From positions 66,623,638 through 66,687,637 of the forward strand of contig CM043699.1 of the NCBI GenBank assembly GCA_023935145.1: 64,000 bases of DNA, read 5' to 3'. The notes under the pieces were generated by a model. That model saw only the letters and a list, made by a program, of their open reading frames with translations, made no database searches and was not told where the DNA came from. Positions 56,568-64,000 of this stretch are shown here, in pieces. The position numbers and the translations under genes are program-made. Position 1 is the first letter of the stretch. Each line of letters starts with the position of its first letter. Origin of the DNA: Bretschneidera sinensis. Its lineage: Eukaryota > Streptophyta > Magnoliopsida > Brassicales > Akaniaceae.

Positions 56568-57760
56568 ATGACTAATCATTTGAGTTCTCTGAGAGATATG
56601 GAGCTAGATTTCAACATGTTGGAGCGTTTCAATGGTGTAAACTTTTATCGCTGGCAAAAGAAAATGTTTTTCTTCTTGACATCGGTGGGTGTGTACTATA
56701 TGATTACTTCTCTAAGGAATGACCTGCTAAAAATGAGCCAATTGCCCATACTCGAGATAGGCAGAAATGGGATCAAAATGATGATATTTGTAAGAGGCAT
56801 ATCTTGAATGCAATGTCCAACAACCTATTTGATGTCTACCACAATGTGAAGACTGCAAAGGAGTTATGGTATGTACTTTAGGCAAGGTATATGAAGGAGG
56901 ATGCTGCACGTAGACGTTTTATAATTACTAAGTTTAATTATTATAAAATGGTTGATTCTCGTTTTGTTATGGATTGGTTTCATGAGATAAAAACTATTTT
57001 TGATCTATTCTCTCAACAAAATTTTAAAATGGATGAGACCATAATGGTCACAATCATTATAGATAAACAACCTCCTCTCTATAAAATTTCAAGAGCCGTC
57101 TGAAGCACCAAAATGAAGACCTAACTCTTGAAGAGAGACTTCAAAGAAGAACTCTCAGGATTCTCACAAGAGAAAGAACTAATGTGCAAAGTCTTCCAGG
57201 AGTAAGAAGACTAAGGGTTCCTACTTCCATTGTGGGAAACTGAGGCACTTCAAAAAAGATTGTCGATTGCTGAAGAAAAAGGGAAAATCACTATAAAACT
57301 TTGTGGTTGTGATATCTGAGCCAAATGTCCTTGAGGACACGAGGCTTAGTTTATTGACTCTAGTGCAATAAGCCATGTGTGCAAGGAAAAAAAGGTCTTC
57401 AAGACCTATGAACTAGTGGTTGAATGAACTTTTATGTATATAGAAAAATTTGCTACTATTCTAGTGATAGGTAAGGGCAATGTGCAACTTGAGTTCACTT
57501 CTGGAAAGACTCTTACCCTCACTAAAGTGTACCATGTTCTTGAAATTAGGAAGAACTTGGGGTCTGGTAGCCTTTTGAAAAAAAAAAAATAGGTTCAAAC
57601 TTGTATTTGAAGCTAGTAAGTTTTTGTTATCTAAGGGTGGTGTCTTTGTAGGGAAAGGATATATGTATGAGGGAATGTTTAAGCTTAACATTAATAATAA
57701 TAAGAGTGTGATTTCTGCTTATATCGTTAAATCTTTCTCTTACTTTGGCATAATCATTTA
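56568..57760 (+). pseudogene. Copia C gag and protease remnant
   Basis: Starts MTNHLSSLRDMELDFNM, then LERFNGVNFYRWQKKMFFFL, typical of Copia gag. Frameshifts follow near 56745 and stops near 56880 and 57100. A zinc-knuckle-like run (CGKLRHFKKDC type, about 57230-57270) is readable across frames, and SSAISHVC near 57358 corresponds to the protease site. Confidence 0.75.
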
Positions 57761-60385
57761 GGACTTGTGAATGCTAGATGAATGAATGACATGGTTAAAT
57801 TAAAGTTACTTCCAAAAGTAGAAATAAGTATGGAAAATTGCATAATTTGTATACTTACTAAAATCACTATAAAACCATTTCTAAATGTTCAAAGAAATTA
57901 AAAAAAAATAGAATTAGTTCATAGTGATTTATATGATATGCATGCTACACCATCTTTAGGAAGAAGGAGATATTTTATACATTCATAGATGATAGTACAA
58001 GATATTGTTATGTTTACTTGATACATTCTAAGGATGAGGTACGAATTTTTTTTTTGTATTTAAAAATAAAGTAGAACTTTAATGCGACAATAAAATTAAA
58101 TGTCTTAGAATAGATAAAGGATGTGAGTACTATGATCCATAATAATTTGAATTACATGGTATAATTTGTGAAGTTACTGCTCTTTAAAAACCACAACAAA
58201 ATAGTGTAGCAGAGAGGAAAATAATAACTCTAAGAGAGATGGTTAATGTCATGTTTTCCAACTCTGGATTAGGACATGGTTTTTGGGGTGAAGCTATTTT
58301 AACGGCATGTTATATTCTAAATAGAGTCCTTACAAAAAAAAAAAGAAAAAAAAAAAGTAACACCTTATGAGTTATGGAAGAATAGGAAGCCTAACATAGA
58401 CTACCTTAAGGTGTGGGGTTATAGAGCTATAGTTATAGTTCTTAAATCAAAAAAGAATAACTTGGGTGAAAGAGGAATAAAATGTATGTTCTTTGGATAT
58501 GCTCTAAATAGTAAGGCTTATAGATTCATGGTTGTGGAGCCAAACAATTATTACTCAATAAATTCCATCATTAATCTAGGGATGTCGTTTTTGATGAACA
58601 TAGGTTCAAGTCACTTCCTAAGGTTGTTCCAGACAGCAATGAACAAGAACAAAGTTCAAGTAAGGAAGTAAACAAAAATGAAGTGGAATTTAGGAGTAAA
58701 AGAGTTAAAACTCCTAAAATTATAGACCTGATTTCTATATGTACTTGGTAAGAGGAACTAGAAAATCAATAATTACGTAATTAAATTCAAATTGTCCTAA
58801 ATATTGATTCTGACTCTCAAACATATGAAGAGACTATAAAGTCTCAAGAAGCTGCATTTTGGAAGGAAGCCATAAATGATGAAATGGACTCCAAGATGGG
58901 GAACAAAACCTTAAAATTGATGGATCTTCTGTCTGGTTCCAAACTCATTGGGTGTAAGTGAATATTCAAAAAGAAATTAAGAGTTGATGGACCAATTGAT
59001 AAATTCAAGGCAATGTTAGTGGCTAAAGGGATTTATACAAAAGGAAGGTGTTGATTATTTTGACGCTTATGCCCCACTTGCAACGATAGCCATAATTAGA
59101 TTACTTATTTCTTTAGCTTCCATATACAAGCTTAAAATTCATCAAATGGATGTGAAGACAATATTCTTGAATGGTGAATTAGAGGAAGAAGTGTATATGA
59201 ATCAACTGGAAGGTTTTTTAATTAAAGGACAAGTGTATAAAGTATATAAATTAGTTAAGTGTCTATATGGACTTAAACAAGCTCCAAAACAATGGCGTTA
59301 GAAATGTGAACAAATAATTCTATCAAATAGTTTCAAAATTAATTAATCAGATAAGTGTGTATAGTAGGTTCATTAATGGTAAATGTGTCATCATATGTCT
59401 GTATGTAGATGATATGTTAATATTTGGTACTCACTTAGAACAAGTTCAAAATACCATAAAATTTTTGTTTGATAGACATGAAAGATATGTGTGTCACTGA
59501 TGTAATATCAGGTATCAAAATCATAATAAATAATGATAGCCTAATATTGACACAATATCACTATATTGCAAAAAAAAAAATATAAAGAAATTTGGTCACA
59601 CTGATAGTACACCTGCAAGCACACCATTTGATAGTAATATCAAATCATTTAAGAACGATGGTGGAACAATTACATAGCTAGAGTATGTTAGAGTAATTGG
59701 TTGTTTGATGTATTTAAATGACTTATACAAGGCCTAGTATTTCTTTTGTTGTAGGAAAGCTAAATAAGTTCACTAGTTGTCCTAATAATGAACATTAGGA
59801 GGTTATACATGGGTCTTTAGATATTTGAAAAAGACCATGTATTATGGCATAAGTTACAAAGGGTATCCAACAGTTTTAGAAGGATACACTAATTCTAGTT
59901 GGGTAACAAACCGAGAGGAAGACCACTCGTCCACAAGAGGTTGGATATTCACTCTTGGTGGGGGTGCAGTATCTAGGGATTCCAAGAAGCAAACCTGCAT
60001 CATTGATTCTACCATAACATCTGAATTTGTGGCATTAGTAGTAGGAGGTAAATAATCCGAGCGTTTAATGAATTTATTGTTAGAAATTCTTGTGTGACTT
60101 AAACCTATGGATCCAATTTCAATTCAATGTGACAATGAGGCAACATTAGCAAGGGCCTATAGCAATGTCTACAAAGGAAAGTCTAGACATATCGGATTGA
60201 GACATAGCTATGTAAGGCAATTAATTAGTAATAGAGTAATTACGATTGAATTTGTATGGTCCAAAGGAAACATGACAGATTTGTTAACCAAGGGACTTGT
60301 AAGAGAGCAAGTGGTTAAGACATCACAAGGGATAGGTCTTAAGCTCATACAATCGAAAATGGAACCTCGACTCAATAGTTTCTAA
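57760..60385 (+). pseudogene. Copia C integrase, RT and RNase H remnant
   Basis: Integrase blocks near 58195-58290 (NSVAERKIITLREMVN, HGFWGEAILTACYILNR) and 58411-58671 (KCMFFGYALNSKAYRF). RT blocks near 58850-59300 across several frames (FWKEAINDEMDS, KCLYGLKQAP) and VDDMLIFGT at about 59407. RNase H at 59825-60385 (YTNSSWVTNREEDHSSTRGW, QCDNEATLARAYS, VWSKGNMTDLLTKGL). The frame is thoroughly broken. Confidence 0.8.
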
Positions 60386-60922
60386 ACCTAAGTCTGGAGT
60401 TCAATGAGACAAAGCACATCATCAGTATTATTGCAAGCACCAAAAATTTATAATTCTATCCTAAGAGGAGTGGTGCTTGGAACTGTAATGTTAAAGTGTA
60501 GGTGAAATGTGAGTTCTTAATAAGCTTATAAAAGAATTTCTTTGGTATGTTAAGTTATGGAGCATACTTGATAAGCTTACCTAGTGAGTGTGAATTGTGG
60601 TCGCTTCTGCTGAGTTTAAGAGCTTGACTCTAGATAATTCATGATATAAGATACATGACAATAGGCATGCAAAAGTGTCGACAATTTTTTGGCAATTTCT
60701 ATGAGGAGAAGTTTCGTGTGTGAAACATGTTCAGTTAAACAAATAGGATTTTTGGTTCAAAGTATTATACTACGACACATTTTGTTTAACTTTGATGTGT
60801 TTTCACTAAATGGAGATTCAAATCCCAAAGACATCTTCGTTTAAGCATGAACTTCAATGGATTATGAAATATCATATTTACAAGTTTTAAAGAGTCAAAA
60901 TATTTTGAAAATTGTGGGGGAT

Positions 60923-61638
60923 TGTTGATGATTTTCAAAATAAAACTTGGTTTTAGGTTTGAGATGATTTAGAAAATCAAAAGAAAAGATAAAAGAAAGA
61001 AAAATTCAATTTTGTTCATGAATAGTCGATTGTGGGATTAAGACAATCGACTGTAGGATTGGATAGAAAGTTTGGATAGTCAACTGTAGTATAACCACTG
61101 TTGACTTTAAGCTCAATACCAGATTGTTAAATTGATATTTAATGAGGCACAATCGACTATACTGATGACACAGTTGATTGGCAAAACGAAAATTTGATTT
61201 TCTCTGAATGTTAAATGACAGTTATGTTAGTTGAATATTGAACTAAAATGTCTCTTGTTAAAAGACACTTAGTAGCTCTATAAAAAGGGTTGATAACTGT
61301 CATTTTGTACATAATTTTTTCATAGCATTTTTCATCTTTTTCTTCTTCTCTTTTCTCTCAAAAACTGATCTTCTTGTATTTAGAAATCCTACAAATTTTC
61401 AAACACAAGTTCTATATCCATAAACTCATAGAAGGTGCTATAGGTTGTTATTCTCAAGTGCAAATTGAAAAACAAAAATAGAGCTTCATTGTGTCTTAGA
61501 GGAAATTCACTGTTAACCTTCTTGCACCGTAGAGGGACGATTTAATCCTCAAGGACAGTGGCCTGGTCATGCCTTGAAGCCTAATATCTCATTGTTTCTT
61601 ATCCTTTGTTAAACAAACCGTCTGAAATTCCCCCAACA
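60923..61638 (+). repeat. Copia C 3' LTR
   Basis: TGTTGATG...CCCAACA, 716 bp; aligns with 55747-56536 with many differences, consistent with age. Confidence 0.85.
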
Positions 61639-61774
61639 GTCTTGAGGAGATTTCATGGGGTAATATACCTCTCCAAATCCTCTAATCTAGAAAATTTTAC
61701 AAGCAAAAAGGAGGGTACACACCTCACATTAATTTATCCTCTACTCCCCTTTACTCTTCCCATATCCAAACATA

Positions 61775-61779
61775 CTATC
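61775..61779. other. Presumed target-site copy of Gypsy D (CTATC)
   Basis: Five bases before the LTR; the other copy lies beyond the window. Confidence 0.35.
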
Positions 61780-62185
61780 TGATGCAGGAGGATCCGAGTC
61801 AGATGATGCTGAGTTGTCAGATAACACGTTGTTGGCACTGAGATACCTTGAGTTGGTAGATTCCATTTGCAATTTCTTTTTGTATTCAAGTCAGAATTGA
61901 CTGCCGTTGATTCTGCCTTAATACAATTGCTTAATTTTAGTAATTTCCTTAGTTTTCCCCAGGATTATGTTTTTGAGGATTTTTTTTTTTTTTTTTTGCT
62001 TTGACCTTATAAATAAGGAGGCCACATACGGAAAAGACAGATTATCATTATTATTGGTATTTACATAATTTTAAATAAAGTATCAGAGCTGTTCCTCTGT
62101 GTTTTTAGGGTTTTTCTTATGTTTCTCCCTGTGAAATATCTGTTACGACTAGCCTGCAGAATAATCGTTATTCTGCCTGGCGTCA
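61780..62185 (+). repeat. Gypsy D 5' LTR
   Basis: TGATGCAGG...GGCGTCA, about 406 bp, ending two bases before a primer-binding site. TATA-like TTATAAATAAGG near 62007. Length fits a chromovirus-type LTR. Confidence 0.78.
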
Positions 62186-62187
62186 GT

Positions 62188-62199
62188 TGGTATCAGAGC
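62188..62199 (+). other. Primer-binding site (initiator tRNA-Met) of Gypsy D
   Basis: TGGTATCAGAGC, a perfect match to the canonical site. Confidence 0.9.
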
Positions 62200-62317
62200 T
62201 TCAGCATCTTCTTGGGGTGAGATTTCATCAGTTTCATGACTTGGTCGTTGTCGTTGTCGTCGCAGGCAGGTTCCGAACAAGGAAGTCCCATGCTATGATC
62301 GTAACATTCAGGATGCG

Positions 62318-63185
62318 ATGATTGAGGACTTACAGAGGCAAGTTGCAAAGTTAACCCAGCGTCTAGCGGTGCAAAATTTCAATGATCGTGAGATGGAAGA
62401 TTACGATTCCAATTCCAATTTTGAAAACCCGTATCACAATGCTGCTCGGTTCTGGGAGCACCGTGGTCGGGAAGAACGTTATGGAGACCTCGGTTTTAGA
62501 GTGGATCTACTCGAGTTTTTTGGTACGTTACAGGCTGAGGGATTCGTCGATTGGTTGAATGAAGTGGAGCGTATTTTCGAGTATAAGGAAGTCCCAGATC
62601 GTGTCAAGGTGAAACTGGTCGCCATCAAACTGAAGGGCAGAGCATCTGCGTGGTTGGAGCAGTTGAGGCGCTCACGCGATCGGCAAGGCAAGGTGAAGAT
62701 CACAGATTGGGAGAAGATGAAGAAGAAGATGAAGAGTCATTTCCTTCCTTTTAGCTACACTCAAACCTTGTTTCAGAGACTTCATTCGTTGAGGCAGGGC
62801 ACGAGATCGGTGGATGATTACACGGAGGAGTTCTATCAATTGATAGCCCAAAATGATTTATCCGAGACAAAAGAGTAGATTGTGGCATGGTATTTAGGGG
62901 GATTACGGCAGCCCCTGCAAGATGTCCTCAGCCTTCACTCATTGTGGACCATTTCTGAAGCATACCAGCGTGCACTTGCGGTGAAAAACAGCAGAACAGG
63001 AGGCCAATGATCAGAAGCGATCAAAGCAGTCAGCCAGTTCACCTTTAAGAATCCCATCCTGCCCAGTAGCCACCCTAAGGTAACCCTAGCTTAAATATTA
63101 GATGTTTCAGATGTGGTGACCAGGGACATAAATCGACTGAGTGCAGGAAGCCTGCTAGTCAGAAAGGAAAAAATCTCCTAATTGA
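62318..63185 (+). pseudogene. Gypsy D gag (stop and frameshift)
   Basis: 62318-62878 is the gag capsid-like region (GFVDWLNEVERIFEYKEVP, VAIKLKGRASAWLEQL, SVDDYTEEFYQLIAQNDL). A TAG at 62876-62878 interrupts it; the frame continues with VAWYLGGLRQPLQDVLSLHS. A frame change follows before the zinc knuckle CFRCGDQGHKSTEC at 63103-63144. A Glu/acidic start (MIEDLQRQVAKLTQRL) forms a short coiled coil. Confidence 0.85.
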
Positions 63186-63192
63186 GGACGAC

Positions 63193-64000
63193 ATGGTAGA
63201 CGAAACTGAGGAGATTGGAGAGCCTATGTATTACGATGATGAAGATGGAGATGTGTTGTATGGAGATATCCATGAGACCTTGGTTGTTCGTAAGAGTTTA
63301 TTGACCCCCAAGGGTGATACAGGGGACGATTGGTTGAGGACTAATATTTTCTACATAACCTACACAGTTGCAGATAAAGTCTGCAAGATGATCATTGACA
63401 GTGGCAGTTGCGAGAACGTAGTGTCTGAAGAGGCTGTCCAGAAACTGCAGTTGAAGACAGATCGTCATCCTAAGCCGTATAAATTGTCGTGGCTGAATAA
63501 AAGCAGTGAGGTAACAGTAGATAGGCGATGCCTAGTGTCTTTTTCGATTGGTAAGAAATATTTTGATAATGCTTAGTGTGATGTTGTGTCTATGGATGCT
63601 TGTCATGTATTGTTAGGCAGACCTTGGCAGTATGATCACAGTGTTATTCATGATGGGCGAAAAAATACATATTCCCTTAGCATCAAAGGGAAGAAGATTG
63701 TGTTGGCACCTCGTCGGGAAGGAACCACTCTTACCCCGGTAGCTAACAATACTAATCTGCTTTCGATGTCCAAGTTTTTAGCTGAGATTGAGCATGGAGA
63801 CGTGGTCCATGCTCTGCTGCCTTGTGGGAATAGTGCAGCAGACATGAATCCAAATTTACCAGCAGAGGTGCAGCAGCTGGTAGCAAAGTTTTCTGACCTG
63901 ATGCCAGAGGATCTTCCTCCTGGGTTGCCGCCTGATGTCTTTAATGTGAAACACCCGAGTCCTTGTTTTGTGGATTCCGATGAAGCTATTGTGAACTCGA
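63193..64000 (+). pseudogene. Gypsy D protease and linker to RT
   Basis: The aspartic protease active site is IIDSGSCENVVS near 63393, with DSG intact. A TAG at 63574-63576 breaks the frame where the family usually has an aromatic residue before CDVV. The frame then continues with CHVLLGRPWQYD and the pre-RT linker (FSDLMPEDLPPGLPP) to the window edge. Confidence 0.85.

Larger units (their letters stand above)
55747..61638 (+). mobile_element. Copia C: decayed Ty1/Copia element (5892 bp)
   Basis: LTRs 55747-56536 and 60923-61638; flanks GTTTT (55742-55746) and GTCTT (61639-61643) differ by one transition. Plus-strand gag, integrase, RT and RNase H remain with dozens of stops and frameshifts. 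Polypurine tract ATTGTGGGGGAT at 60911-60922. No canonical primer-binding site is readable after the 5' LTR. It is a different family from Copia A/B and clearly older. Confidence 0.85.
55529..61774. mobile_element. MITE-like element (about 350 bp) split by Copia C
   Basis: The left end TATGTTTGGATGATGGGAGG and the inverse of the right end, TATGTTTGGATATGGGAAGA, form terminal inverted repeats. The left part is 55529-55746, the right part 61644-61774, and Copia C lies between. There is no coding capacity. Superfamily is not assigned because the target duplication is unclear. Confidence 0.6.
61780..64000 (+). mobile_element. Gypsy D: Ty3/Gypsy element, left part only
   Basis: LTR, initiator-Met primer site, gag, zinc knuckle and protease in order; the element continues beyond the right edge. 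Confidence 0.85.

Overview
This window comes from a plant nuclear genome, almost certainly a eudicot. It holds one recognisable host gene, a KANADI1-type GARP transcription factor with GT-AG introns at about 43.9-46.0 kb. Most of the rest is LTR retrotransposons of plant Ty1/Copia (Tork/TNT1-like) and Ty3/Gypsy (Athila, Tat, chromovirus) lineages, nearly all broken by stops, frameshifts, deletions and nested insertions. Nothing bacterial is present. tRNA-derived primer-binding sites (tRNA-Asp for the Athila elements, initiator tRNA-Met for Copia A and Gypsy D) and 5-bp target-site duplications fix many boundaries exactly.

Layout. 1-1725: 3' end of a Copia element (Copia B) inserted in a chromovirus integrase whose remainder runs 1726-3118, with a possible short LTR at 3119-3358. 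3359-5600: unassigned DNA, including a 780-bp A/T-only-like block. 5600-7703: decayed Tat-lineage pol on the minus strand. 7704-14022: an old Athila-type LTR (plus strand) split by a non-autonomous Athila relative (8104-13297, minus strand). 14799-31793: Copia A with a perfect GATCA duplication, itself split by a solo LTR (17051-18480, duplication GGTAG) and by a near-complete Athila element (20563-30035, minus strand, duplication AAGGT). 32180-32455: fragment of an ABCG-type transporter gene. 32987-39150: internally deleted Athila derivative. About 39390-39695: one terminus of a CACTA DNA transposon. 39696-43260: mostly unassigned. 43900-46005: KANADI. 48611-54028: decayed chromovirus. 55529-61774: a MITE-like element split by Copia C (55747-61638). 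61780-64000: left part of another Ty3/Gypsy element.

How the parts relate. The TE copies are not working together; they are layered insertions that can be ordered. The strongest non-standard signal is an array of 14-bp palindromes (consensus TGCGMTCGATCGCA) in the U3 of every Athila-type LTR here. The copies are spaced mostly 16-23 bp (about two helical turns) and sit just upstream of the LTR TATA box. In three LTR pairs the two LTRs differ in length by a whole number of U3 repeat units. A second, unrelated inverted-motif array occurs in the Copia C LTRs, and palindromic subterminal repeats mark the CACTA end.

All calls were made by reading the sequence. No database search or alignment program was run, so lineage names and old or decayed boundaries are the least certain parts.
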